A stretch of 19,604 nt of DNA from Deltaproteobacteria bacterium (lineage in GTDB: Bacteria > Desulfobacterota > Deferrimicrobia > Deferrimicrobiales > Deferrimicrobiaceae). The position numbers were made by a program, and so were the translations under genes. Location: NCBI GenBank assembly GCA_003105225.1, contig PQAK01000197.1, positions 1 to 19,604 on the forward strand, in the 5' to 3' direction. Under the pieces are notes generated by a model. It was not told the origin of the DNA. It ran no database searches and worked only from the letters and a program-made list of their open reading frames with translations. Each line of letters starts with the position of its first letter. Position 1 is the first letter of the stretch. Positions 1 to 6,982 of this stretch are shown here, one piece after another.

Positions 1-74
1 AAAACAGGGTTTTGGAATTATGGACATTTCCCACACGAAATGCAAGGCAGAAGGTCCGCACGGGCACGCGGATG

Positions 75-141
75 CCGGCTGCGCCGCCTCGGAGGGGGAC
101 TCCGGTCGTGGCTAGTCGCGCGACGGAGGGGGGCGGTGAGG
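75..141 (+). repeat. Partial, rearranged copy (copy A) of an interspersed structured repeat
   Basis: Positions 75 to about 115 match, in the same orientation, the left arm of the repeat at 16527-16633 and the reverse complement of the repeat at 12357-12465 (shared pattern: CGGCTGCG, a G run, CTCCG, TCGTGGCT). The right half differs: instead of the CCTCACT-CGCCCCCC arm it has GGAGGGGGGCGGTGAGG, which resembles that arm reverse-complemented. A short GTCGC/GCGAC palindrome (114-123) replaces the long inner hairpin. The copy lies directly downstream of the phoH stop codon, where it could act as a transcript-end structure. The remaining bases 1-74 hold no gene that I can recognise. Confidence 0.6.
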
Positions 142-1464
142 CTACAGGATGTTCGCGGCGAGCTCCGCCAGGGGGGAGCGCTCGCCCTTGACGAGCAGGA
201 CGTGCCCCGCGATCGCCTCGCCCTTGAACTTCTCCACCGTGCAGGAGAGCCCGTTGCTCGCCGAATCGACGAAGGGGTTGTCGATCTGGTACGGGTCGCC
301 CGTCAGGACCACCTTGCTGTTCTCCCCCGCCCGGGTGAGGATCGTCTTCACCTCGTGCGGGGTCAGGTTCTGCGCCTCGTCCACGATGATGAACTGGTTG
401 GGGATGGAGCGGCCGCGGATGTAGGTGAGCGGCTCGATCTCCAGGATCCCCAGGTTCATCAGCTCCTGGTACCCGCGCACGCCCCCCTGCCGCTTCTTCC
501 GGTTGAACCCGAACAGGTATTCCACGTTGTCGAAGATCGGCTGCATCCAGGGCTTGAGCTTCTCCTCCACGTCCCCCGGGAGGAACCCGAGGTCCTTCCC
601 CATCGGAAAGACGGGACGGGAGACGAGCATCCGCTGGTACACCTCCTCGTCGGAGGTCTTGCGAAGCCCGGCCGCGATCGCGAGAAGGGTCTTCCCCGTC
701 CCGGCCTTCCCCGCCAGCGTGACCAGCTTGATGGAATCGTCCAGCAGCACGTCCAGGGCGAAGTGCTGCTCCTTGTTGCGCGGGCGGACCCCCCAGACGT
801 CCTCTTTGAAGGGGGGAAGGGGGCGCACCCTCTTCCGTCCGGCGTCGTACCGCCCGAGGGCGGAAGCGTGCGACGTCCCGTCCCGAAGGACGAGGAACTC
901 GTTCGGAAGCAGGTCTTCCCCGCCCGGAGGCGGCGCGCTCTCCCCCGCCGCGTAGAACGCGTCGATCCACCCCTTTTCGACCTCCACGTCCCGGAACCCC
1001 TTGTAGAGCTCCTCGATCTCGACGCGGCCGCTCTCGTAATCCTGCGCGCGCAGGCCCAGCGCGTCGGCCTTGATCCGGAGGTTGGTGTCCTTGGAGATGA
1101 CCACGACGGGCAGGTCCTTCTCCCTGGCGCGGACGCTCAAGGCCACCGCCAGGATGTGATTGTCCTCCTTCCCCCCGAAGAGCTCCGCCGGAAGCAGGGA
1201 GGCCCCCTCGGCGCCGAAGGCGACCCGCAGTTCCCCCCCGTTTCCGATGGGGATCCCCTCGGACAGGCTCCCCTCCTCGCGCATCTTGTCGATGTACTTC
1301 GACACGGTCCGGGCGTTGCGCCCGAGCATGTTCAGATCCTTCTTGAAGTGGTCGAGCTCCTCGATCACCGTGATCGGGATCACGACGCGGTTGTCCTGGA
1401 ATTTGAAGATGGCGTTGGGATCGTGCAGGAGGACGTTGGTGTCCAGCACGAAGTTCTTGATCAT
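142..1464 (-). CDS. PIN-domain/PhoH-family ATPase (PhoH2-like)
   Basis: The 440-residue protein joins an N-terminal PIN nuclease domain (residues 1 to about 150) to a C-terminal PhoH P-loop ATPase domain (about 225-440). The PIN acidic residues are visible as D8 in VLDTNVLL, EELD, KEDN and SKDTN. The ATPase has Walker A GKAGTGKT (Lys258) and Walker B IIVDEAQN. Proteins with this architecture are known as PhoH2, studied as RNA-unwinding and RNA-cleaving enzymes; a cytoplasmic role in RNA processing is inferred. The frame stays open far upstream, but homology begins at the ATG at 1462-1464, which overlaps the cpoB stop codon by one base (TGATG), so translational coupling to the tol operon is likely. 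A PIN-PhoH gene at the end of a tol-pal operon has no obvious functional link to it. Confidence 0.93.
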   Translation of the reverse strand: MIKNFVLDTNVLLHDPNAIFKFQDNRVVIPITVIEELDHFKKDLNMLGRNARTVSKYIDKMREEGSLSEGIPIGNGGELRVAFGAEGASLLPAELFGGKEDNHILAVALSVRAREKDLPVVVISKDTNLRIKADALGLRAQDYESGRVEIEELYKGFRDVEVEKGWIDAFYAAGESAPPPGGEDLLPNEFLVLRDGTSHASALGRYDAGRKRVRPLPPFKEDVWGVRPRNKEQHFALDVLLDDSIKLVTLAGKAGTGKTLLAIAAGLRKTSDEEVYQRMLVSRPVFPMGKDLGFLPGDVEEKLKPWMQPIFDNVEYLFGFNRKKRQGGVRGYQELMNLGILEIEPLTYIRGRSIPNQFIIVDEAQNLTPHEVKTILTRAGENSKVVLTGDPYQIDNPFVDSASNGLSCTVEKFKGEAIAGHVLLVKGERSPLAELAANIL

Positions 1465-2312
1465 CACTTGAGCTCGGCCAGCTTCTGCCGCGCCTGCGAA
1501 GCGGCCGCGGACTTGGGGTATTTCGACTGGACCAGCTCGAACAGGATGCGGGCGTTCTTCCGGTCCTTGAGCGCCAGGAAGGAAAGCCCCTGCTTGTACA
1601 TGGCGTCGGGCGCCTTGTCCCCGCCCGGGTACTTGTCGACCACGTCCTGGAACGAGAGGATCGCGTTCTCGTAATCCTTCTCCGCGTAAAACGTCTCCCC
1701 CTTCCAGTAGAGCACGTTGGGCAGCAGGCGATGACCGGGATATTTCGACGCGAATTCCTGGAGGACCTGCCGTCCCTTGCGGGCATCCCCGCCCTTGATG
1801 ACCCCCAGCGCGTAGTCGTACATCTCCTCCGGGCTCTTCCAGTTCTGCGGCGGCGGGGCGGGACCGGCCAGAGGGGCGGGGGAACCCCCGGCCTTCTCCT
1901 CGAGCGCCGCCACGCGGCGGGAGAGCTCGTCCACCTTGGAAAGCTTCGCCCGGATCTCCTGGAGCGCCTGGTCCTGCTCGACGGTCTTGTCGTTGAGGCG
2001 GGAGATGTCCTTCTGCAGCTGCACCTTCATCTCGTCGGCGCGCGTCATCGCGGCGACCTGGTCCGATTTGACCTGGTCGTACGAGGCGGACAGGTCGGCC
2101 ACGTTCTTCTGCAGGGAGGGGACCTCCCCGCTTTCCACGCGTCCCGGGCCGGAGGAAGGAGCGAAGGCCGCGGAAGCCTTGGCCGCCGCGACCTCCTTTT
2201 TCAATCCTTCCATCTCTTCCTGGAGCCGTACAAAGGATCCGGTGTCCGCAACCGCGCACCCCCCCGCAAGGGCCGCCAGGCACAGGAGCGATACGATGAT
2301 TCCGGGTTTCAT
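1464..2312 (-). CDS. cpoB: Tol-Pal system protein CpoB/YbgF (TPR lipoprotein)
   Basis: The 282-residue protein starts with a signal peptide ending in a lipobox (LAGGC, Cys19), so it is probably an outer-membrane-anchored lipoprotein; E. coli CpoB is a soluble periplasmic protein. Residues about 25-135 are charged and heptad-like (coiled coil, the trimerisation region in the family). The C-terminal 120 residues contain three TPR-like repeats with the family pattern (YDYALGVIKGG, YENAILSFQDVVDKYP, KNARILFELVQSKYP). In E. coli CpoB coordinates Tol constriction with peptidoglycan synthesis by PBP1B. It follows pal by seven bases, the usual end position of tol operons, and overlaps the downstream phoH start by one base. 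The identification is firm from the TPR pattern plus context. Confidence 0.92.
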   Translation of the reverse strand: MKPGIIVSLLCLAALAGGCAVADTGSFVRLQEEMEGLKKEVAAAKASAAFAPSSGPGRVESGEVPSLQKNVADLSASYDQVKSDQVAAMTRADEMKVQLQKDISRLNDKTVEQDQALQEIRAKLSKVDELSRRVAALEEKAGGSPAPLAGPAPPPQNWKSPEEMYDYALGVIKGGDARKGRQVLQEFASKYPGHRLLPNVLYWKGETFYAEKDYENAILSFQDVVDKYPGGDKAPDAMYKQGLSFLALKDRKNARILFELVQSKYPKSAAASQARQKLAELK

Positions 2313-2319
2313 GCGGTCC

Positions 2320-2895
2320 CTACTTCAGCACGAAGTGCGCCCGGCGGTTCTTCGCCCAGGCCGCATCGTTGTGTCCCGGGTCCACCGGCTTCTCCTTGCC
2401 GAAGCTGACCGTGGAGAGGGCCGACGCCGGGACGCCGAGAGACGCCAGGTAGGCCCGCGCGCTTTCGGCGCGCCGGTCCCCCAACGCCATGTTGTATTCG
2501 GCGGTGCCACGCTCGTCGCAATGCCCTTCGATCTGCAGCTTCGCGCCCTTGTTCTTCTTCAGGTAGTCCGCCACCTGCGAAAGGACCGGCCTGGCGTCCT
2601 CCCGGATGAACGACTTGTCGAAGTCGAAGTGGATGTCGGCGAACGCGGACGGCATCTCCTTGGTGACCGCCGCCCCCGCCTCCGCGGCGGCCATCTGCTT
2701 CCCTGCGGCGGGCGACTCCGGCTTCACCGGTTCGGAAACGATCCCCCCCGGAGGTTGCTGCCCGGATGGAGCTGCGGAGGGAGCGCCGGCGGTCTCGGAC
2801 GATTTCACCGCCTGTTTCTTCGCGCATCCCAGGGCGAACACCATCATGACCGCCAGCATCGCAGCACCCAGCTTCCAGACCCCTCTTTTACCCAT
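2320..2895 (-). CDS. pal: Peptidoglycan-associated lipoprotein Pal
   Basis: A 191-residue lipoprotein: signal peptide and lipobox FALGC (Cys24), a Pro/Ala/Ser-rich linker of about 50 residues, then an OmpA-like peptidoglycan-binding domain from about residue 85. The domain has the hallmark segments FDFDKSFIR, IEGHCDERGT-EYN-ALG-RRA and KNRRAHF; the Asp and Arg in these motifs bind diaminopimelate in the peptidoglycan stem peptide. Pal anchors the outer membrane to the cell wall and is the partner of TolB. The frame extends 16 codons further upstream, but the ATG at 2893-2895 is chosen because it has a strong GGAG Shine-Dalgarno sequence and immediately precedes the basic signal-peptide n-region (MGKRG). 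It lies 73 bp after tolB and 7 bp before cpoB. Confidence 0.96.
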   Translation of the reverse strand: MGKRGVWKLGAAMLAVMMVFALGCAKKQAVKSSETAGAPSAAPSGQQPPGGIVSEPVKPESPAAGKQMAAAEAGAAVTKEMPSAFADIHFDFDKSFIREDARPVLSQVADYLKKNKGAKLQIEGHCDERGTAEYNMALGDRRAESARAYLASLGVPASALSTVSFGKEKPVDPGHNDAAWAKNRRAHFVLK

Positions 2896-2968
2896 TCCCC
2901 TACTCCTTTCGTGAGATAGATGGACGAACAACATCGGAATCAAACCCTGTTTCCTTGGAGATCATCGG

Positions 2969-4273
2969 CTATCTTCGAGGAGACCATGCAGGCGAACCCA
3001 ACCCGCCAAGCCCCGATAACAGGCTTTTCCCCCACCTGCCATCTGCGGAGATTATTTTCAGCTCAGAATATCCCTTTTTCTGAAAGGTGTAAACCAAGTA
3101 CCTCCCGTCGGGGGAAAAGGAGGGGTCGGAGCAGTCGCCGTCCGCGGATGCCAGGAGCTGCTGGTCGGATCCGTCCGGTTTCACGGTGTAGATCGAAAAC
3201 CTTCCCCCGGACTGGGACGTGAAGGCGATCCGGTCGCCGGCGGGAGACCAGGAGGGCGAGGTGGAGTATCCCCCCGCATGCGAGATCCGCAGCTCCTTTC
3301 CGCCTCCCAGATCCCTGACGTATACCTGCGGCGCGCCTCCCCGGTTGGAAACGAACGCGATTTTTTTCCCGTCCGGGGAAACCGAGGGAGATACCAGGAT
3401 CCCCCACCCGCCCATGATTTTTTCGGGGCGGGAACCGTCGATGTGCACGCGGTAGATCTCGGAGTTTCCCCCCGTGCTGACCGAAACGAAGAGGGCGTTG
3501 CCCGCGGGAGTGAAGCTTCCCGGGGTTTTCGTGTTCCCGAACTTCACCACCGGGCGCTCCGAGCCGTTCTGCAGGTTGCGCAGGTAAATCGCGGGTACGC
3601 CGGTCTTGAAGGAAGTAAAGGCCAGCTGGTTCCCGTCCGGGGACCAGCGCGGAAACAGGTTGAAGCTCCGGTTGTCCGTGACCTTGCGGATCTCCTGCCC
3701 GTCGAGACCGACGACGTAGATCTCCTTGCCCCTGCCGCCCTTGGGCGTCGCGGTGAAAGCGATCTCCGTGTCGAAGATCCCGCGGACGCCGGTGAAGGCA
3801 TAGAGGATTTCGTTGGCGAACCGGTGGGCGATCGTACGGTAGCTCTTGGCCGGCCCGACGTACCGTTTTCCCGCCATCATGTTCCCCAGGGTCGAATCGT
3901 ACAGCCGCATCTCCACGGCGACCTGGTCCCCGCGCGCCTCCGTTTTCCCGATGACCACCGCCTCCGCGCCGATCATCTTCCAGTCGGGAAAGGAAAGCGG
4001 CTTCCCGGCGAAGTGGGCCGGGAGGATCCGTTCGAGGTAGGAGGCCGGGGGCAGGACCTCGAACAGGGAGGTCATCCGCAGGTCGTCCGCGATCACCTTC
4101 GGGACCGCGGCGGAGAGCGACGGATCGCCGGAGGCCGTGACCAGGTCCGGCAGCGCGACCGGCATCCGTTTCCCGCCGGGCGCGTTGATGTCGATATACA
4201 GGATGGCGCCGCCCGCCCGCGGGGCCAGAACGACCGCAAGGGCCAGCAGCAGCGACAGGCACGTGCGCTTCAC
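2969..4273 (-). CDS. tolB: Tol-Pal system beta-propeller protein TolB
   Basis: The 434-residue periplasmic protein has a Sec signal peptide (residues 1 to about 22), an N-terminal TolB domain (about 25-160, including a VVIGKTEARGDQV segment and YDSTLGNMM), and a six-bladed propeller (about 165-434) with repeated blades of the form SPDG-KIAF-S-R/S and WSP-G-IAF. Length is normal for TolB (about 430). TolB links the inner-membrane TolQRA motor to Pal in the outer membrane. Translation starts at a GTG (4271-4273) that overlaps the tolA stop codon as GTGA, with a G-rich Shine-Dalgarno stretch just upstream. The blade count and context make the call secure. Confidence 0.96.
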   Translation of the reverse strand: MKRTCLSLLLALAVVLAPRAGGAILYIDINAPGGKRMPVALPDLVTASGDPSLSAAVPKVIADDLRMTSLFEVLPPASYLERILPAHFAGKPLSFPDWKMIGAEAVVIGKTEARGDQVAVEMRLYDSTLGNMMAGKRYVGPAKSYRTIAHRFANEILYAFTGVRGIFDTEIAFTATPKGGRGKEIYVVGLDGQEIRKVTDNRSFNLFPRWSPDGNQLAFTSFKTGVPAIYLRNLQNGSERPVVKFGNTKTPGSFTPAGNALFVSVSTGGNSEIYRVHIDGSRPEKIMGGWGILVSPSVSPDGKKIAFVSNRGGAPQVYVRDLGGGKELRISHAGGYSTSPSWSPAGDRIAFTSQSGGRFSIYTVKPDGSDQQLLASADGDCSDPSFSPDGRYLVYTFQKKGYSELKIISADGRWGKSLLSGLGGLGSPAWSPRR

Positions 4274-5166
4274 GAATTCCCCCCCTCTCCGTAAAAACGG
4301 AAGCCGACCTCGTAGTAATCCTCCCCGCCGCGGAGCTGCTCGGGCGGCACCGGAAGCGGGCTCGCCTTCTGGATGGCGCGCCGCACGGAATCGTCGAAGT
4401 ACGGGTTCCCGGAGACCTTCTCCATCCGGACGTTGGAGACCCGGCCGTCCTTCTCGATGGTGATCCGCACCTGGACCGTCAGCTTCCCCGCTTCCTGCTG
4501 CGCCAGGTCCGGGACGGTCCAGTTCGCGCGGACCTTTTCGTCGAGCGCGCGGGCATAGGCCAGGATCTCGGGAGCCACCCGCGCGGTCCCTGCCGCGCCC
4601 GGCATGCCCGCCGCGGCGGACCGCGGAGCCCCCTTCGGCGGCGTCCGCACGCCGGACAGGTCGACGCGGTGCGCCACCCGCTCCCCGATCCCCCGCACCG
4701 CGGACCGGATCGCTTTCTCCCGCTGGATTTCCTCCACCGCCTGCCGGACCTTCGCGCCCGTCGCGCGCTCCTCCCGCATCTTCCGGATCTTCTCGGAGAA
4801 CTCCCGCTCCGCCGACGGGGGAATCTCCCGCGCCTTCGCGCTCCGCGGGGCCGGCGCACGTTCCTTCTTCGCCGCCGCGGGGGGGCGCCCGGACCGGTCC
4901 CTGGACCGGGATGCGGAAGCCTTGCCCCGTTCGCGCGCCGCGGGGGGCGCAGGGGCCGGCGTCGCCGCGGGCGGGGCGGGGGCGAATTGCCCGCCTCCGA
5001 TCAGGTCGACGACGGCCACGGGGGAAATGCGGGCGGGTGGAACGCGCAGGGAAACCCAGGCGGCGCTGATGAAAAACATCACGACATGGAGGGCGGCCGA
5101 AAGGGCCACCATCTTCCGGAAGAGAGGGTCCCTCGGCTCCATGGCCAGGGAGGCGGCGGCGGTCAC
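4270..5166 (-). CDS. tolA: TolA-like protein with TonB C-terminal domain
   Basis: A 298-residue inner-membrane protein with the TolA/TonB layout: a short cytoplasmic tail, one transmembrane helix (about 18-42), a Pro/Ala-rich stretch (about 60-80), a long charged Lys/Arg/Glu/Ala-rich domain expected to span the periplasm as helix (about 80-170), and a C-terminal TonB-type domain (about 210-298) with VQVRITIEKDGRVSNV and VRRAIQKASPLPVPP. It should transmit TolQR motor force to TolB/Pal. The first start is a GTG at 5164-5166, three bases after tolR, without a clear Shine-Dalgarno sequence (coupled translation likely); an ATG at 5140-5142 is the alternative. Position between tolR and tolB supports TolA rather than a TonB for iron transport. 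Confidence 0.88.
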   Translation of the reverse strand: MTAAASLAMEPRDPLFRKMVALSAALHVVMFFISAAWVSLRVPPARISPVAVVDLIGGGQFAPAPPAATPAPAPPAARERGKASASRSRDRSGRPPAAAKKERAPAPRSAKAREIPPSAEREFSEKIRKMREERATGAKVRQAVEEIQREKAIRSAVRGIGERVAHRVDLSGVRTPPKGAPRSAAAGMPGAAGTARVAPEILAYARALDEKVRANWTVPDLAQQEAGKLTVQVRITIEKDGRVSNVRMEKVSGNPYFDDSVRRAIQKASPLPVPPEQLRGGEDYYEVGFRFYGEGGNS

Positions 5167-5169
5167 CGT

Positions 5170-5586
5170 CTACCGCTCGAGCGGTTCGGTGACCATCCCC
5201 AGCTTCTCGACCCCGGCGTTGCGGACCTCGGCGATGACCTTCACCACGAACCCGTAGGGCACCGCCCGGTCGGCGCGGAAGTACACCTGCCGGTCCGCGC
5301 GCCGCGTCATGATGGCGGCCAGGGTGGTATGGAGACGGTTGAATTCCACCGGCTGCTTCCCGATGAAGATCCGGCTGTGCATGTCGACGGTGACGACCAG
5401 GCGCTCCTCGTCGCTGCGCATCGCCTTGGCGCTGGCCTGGGGGAGGTTCACGTCGACCCCCTGCGTCAGCATCGGCGCGGTCACCATGAAGATGATGAGG
5501 AGGACCAGCATCACGTCCACGAGGGGCGTGACGTTGATTTCGGCCATCATCCGCCGGTCCCCGCTTCTTCTTCCGGTAAAGGCCAT
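5170..5586 (-). CDS. tolR: TolR/ExbD-family motor protein
   Basis: A 138-residue protein: a short basic N-terminus (residues 1-14), the conserved AEINVTPLVDVMLVLLIIF segment where the transmembrane Asp (PLVDVML) is the proton-carrying residue of ExbD/TolR proteins, and a periplasmic domain of about 100 residues (VVTVDMHSRIFIG...). Length matches the family (about 140). It should form the ion-driven motor with TolQ. It begins four bases after tolQ and ends three bases before tolA, so one transcript is expected. TolR rather than ExbD is inferred from the adjacent tolA, tolB and pal. Confidence 0.95.
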   Translation of the reverse strand: MAFTGRRSGDRRMMAEINVTPLVDVMLVLLIIFMVTAPMLTQGVDVNLPQASAKAMRSDEERLVVTVDMHSRIFIGKQPVEFNRLHTTLAAIMTRRADRQVYFRADRAVPYGFVVKVIAEVRNAGVEKLGMVTEPLER

Positions 5587-5590
5587 CGCG

Positions 5591-6331
5591 CTATACCTTG
5601 TCGATGTTGCGCTCGAGGAAGTTGAGAAACTCGATGGTGAAGCTGTCGATCCGGGTCGAGACCGCCCGGATCCGGTTCAGGAAATAGTTGTAGGCCATGA
5701 CCGACGGGATGGCCGCCGCCAGCCCCGCCGCCGTCGCGACCAGCGCCTCCGCGATGCCGGGGGCCACCGTGGCGAGGGTCGCGCTTCCCGAGGCGGCGAT
5801 CCCGGAGAACGCGTTCATGATCCCCCAGACGGTCCCGAACAGGCCGATGAACGGCGTCGCGCTACCGGTGGTGGCCAGGAAGGGAAGGTAGGTCTCCATG
5901 AGGGAGGTTTCCTCGTTGGCGGCCTTCCGCATCGCGCGTTCCACATTCTCCAGCGGAAACGCGCCGGTGCGCGTTCCCACGCCGGCGGGTTCCGCGGCGC
6001 GGCCCCGCTGGATCCGCGTCAGCTCCAGGTACCCCGTCCGGAAGACCTCGGTCATCGGGGTGCGCTCCGACTTCTCCGAGAGGTCGAACAGGACGGAGAG
6101 GCTTTTCCCTTCCGCGAAGGACTTGGCGAACTGCGACTGGTGCCTCTCGATTCCCTTGAACAGCTTGAACTTGAGGATGATGATCGCCCAGGAGACGACG
6201 GAGAAGACGACCAGCAGAAGGAGAACGAACTTCACGATCGGGCCGGCGAGCAGGACGTGCTGGAACACCCGGGTGTCCAGGATCCCCGCAGCCGCCGGAA
6301 TGACCGTCACCGGCATTCCGAAATATGGCAT
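5591..6331 (-). CDS. tolQ: TolQ/ExbB-family motor protein with repeat-like N-terminus
   Basis: The 246-residue protein has the three-helix ExbB/TolQ architecture: TM1 at about 30-52 (FVLLLLVVFSVVSWAIIILK), a cytoplasmic domain, and TM2/TM3 at about 155-215 containing the family core LATTGSATPFIGLFGTVWGI and the conserved region VAPGIAEALVATAAGLAAAIP. It forms the proton channel of the Tol motor. The ATG at 6329-6331 is chosen because of a strong GGGGAGG ribosome site 11 bases upstream. Residues 6-17 read MPVTVIPAAAGI, resembling the widespread peptide VIPAKAGIQ that REP-type DNA repeats encode when translated, so the first 20 or so residues may come from a repeat rather than from ancestral tolQ. 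The rest of the protein is normal. Confidence 0.94.
   Translation of the reverse strand: MPYFGMPVTVIPAAAGILDTRVFQHVLLAGPIVKFVLLLLVVFSVVSWAIIILKFKLFKGIERHQSQFAKSFAEGKSLSVLFDLSEKSERTPMTEVFRTGYLELTRIQRGRAAEPAGVGTRTGAFPLENVERAMRKAANEETSLMETYLPFLATTGSATPFIGLFGTVWGIMNAFSGIAASGSATLATVAPGIAEALVATAAGLAAAIPSVMAYNYFLNRIRAVSTRIDSFTIEFLNFLERNIDKV
6275..6304 (-). repeat. REP-like element forming the 5' end of tolQ
   Basis: Read on the minus strand the segment is GTCATTCC-GGC-GGCT-GC-GGGGATCC-TGGAC. This closely follows a common proteobacterial repeat whose arms are ATTCCCGC and GCGGGAAT. The arms here can pair as a hairpin with a mismatch around the GGCT loop. It lies inside the tolQ frame, ahead of the first transmembrane helix. 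Only one copy is visible in the window, so calling it a repeat rests on recognising the motif. Confidence 0.45.
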
Positions 6332-6366
6332 CAGCGCGCAAACCTCCCCACAGATAATAACACCCC

Positions 6367-6395
6367 TATATATAGGAAATTCCCCCCCGGTTCAA
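6367..6395 (-). promoter_or_regulatory. Sigma70-type promoter of the tol operon
   Basis: On the minus strand there is TTGAAC (6390-6395), a 17-base spacer and TATATA (6367-6372), followed about 11 bases on by the tolQ ribosome site. The -10 box lies inside a perfect palindrome CCTATATATAGG (6365-6376), a possible operator. It is back-to-back with the fur-type promoter: the two -35 boxes are separated by five bases. Confidence 0.65.
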
Positions 6396-6400
6396 CGGCC

Positions 6401-6429
6401 TTGACATTTCCTCCATGGAAAAATAGGAT
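6401..6429 (+). promoter_or_regulatory. Sigma70-type promoter of the Fur-family regulator gene
   Basis: TTGACA (6401-6406) is followed by a 17-base spacer and TAGGAT (6424-6429), 33 bases before the start codon. The spacer contains an inverted repeat TTTCC-N5-GGAAA (6407-6421), which may be an autoregulatory site. The metH promoter has the same arrangement (TTGACC, 17 bases, TAGGAT). Confidence 0.7.
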
Positions 6430-6461
6430 ACCTTCCTGTAAGAGAAAAGGGGAGGCCGGGA

Positions 6462-6860
6462 TTGAAAAAATCGCGCAACACCCGACAGCGCGCCGTAATC
6501 CTCGAAATCCTCCGTAGAAACGAATCCGCACATCCGACCGCCGACACGATCTACCGGGAAGCCCGGAAGGTCCTCCCCAACATCAGCCTGGGGACGGTCT
6601 ACCGGAACCTCAACTTCCTGCGCGAGCAGGGCCACGTCCAGGAGATCCACTCGAACGCGGAGGCGTCCTCCCGGTTCGAGTGCAACTGCCCGCCTCACGC
6701 CCATTTTCACTGCACCCGCTGCCAATCCGTGCGGGACATCCCGCTGCCGGATTGCCTGCAGAACGTCCAGTGGGACAACACCCACTCCATCTCCTCGGTC
6801 AATTCCATGGAACTGCACATCCTGGGGGCCTGCAGCGGCTGCGAGCCGGCCCGGAACTGA
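6462..6860 (+). CDS. Fur-family metalloregulator (PerR-like)
   Basis: A 132-residue DNA-binding repressor: winged helix at about 1-80 with the family recognition segment NISLGTVYRNLNFLREQG, then a metal-binding dimerisation domain. Two CxxC pairs (CTRC and CSGC) form the structural zinc site. The regulatory region reads RFEC...PHAHFHC...VRDIP. The Asp in VRDIP corresponds to the residue that is Asp in PerR and Glu in Fur, pointing to a PerR-type peroxide sensor, but the RFE position has Glu where B. subtilis PerR has Asp85. It starts at a TTG codon with an excellent GGAGG site (6451-6455) six bases upstream. It is divergent from the tol operon and has its own promoter and terminator. Fur, Zur and PerR cannot be separated with certainty by reading alone. 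Confidence 0.9.
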   Translation: MKKSRNTRQRAVILEILRRNESAHPTADTIYREARKVLPNISLGTVYRNLNFLREQGHVQEIHSNAEASSRFECNCPPHAHFHCTRCQSVRDIPLPDCLQNVQWDNTHSISSVNSMELHILGACSGCEPARN

Positions 6861-6919
6861 CCTCCCGGAAATAAGGACACCTCCCCTGCCCGAAAGGTTC
6901 TGGGACAGCGGGTTGGAAT

Positions 6920-6951
6920 GCAAAAGGGGCGCCGCGCGGCGCCCCTTTTGC
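6920..6951. terminator. Bidirectional intrinsic terminator
   Basis: A perfect 14-bp stem, GCAAAAGGGGCGCC against GGCGCCCCTTTTGC, encloses a four-base loop. The A run on one side and T run on the other allow it to work in both directions. It lies between the convergent ends of the Fur-family gene (stop at 6860) and the citrate synthase gene (stop at 6983). Confidence 0.9.
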
Positions 6952-6982
6952 GTACTTCCCGTTCCTGTGACGGTTTACGCGA

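Noticed and set aside
1465..2283. N-terminal extension of PhoH reaching upstream through cpoB
   Set aside because: The PIN homology starts exactly at the ATG at 1462-1464, and the upstream part is low-complexity shadow of cpoB in another frame.
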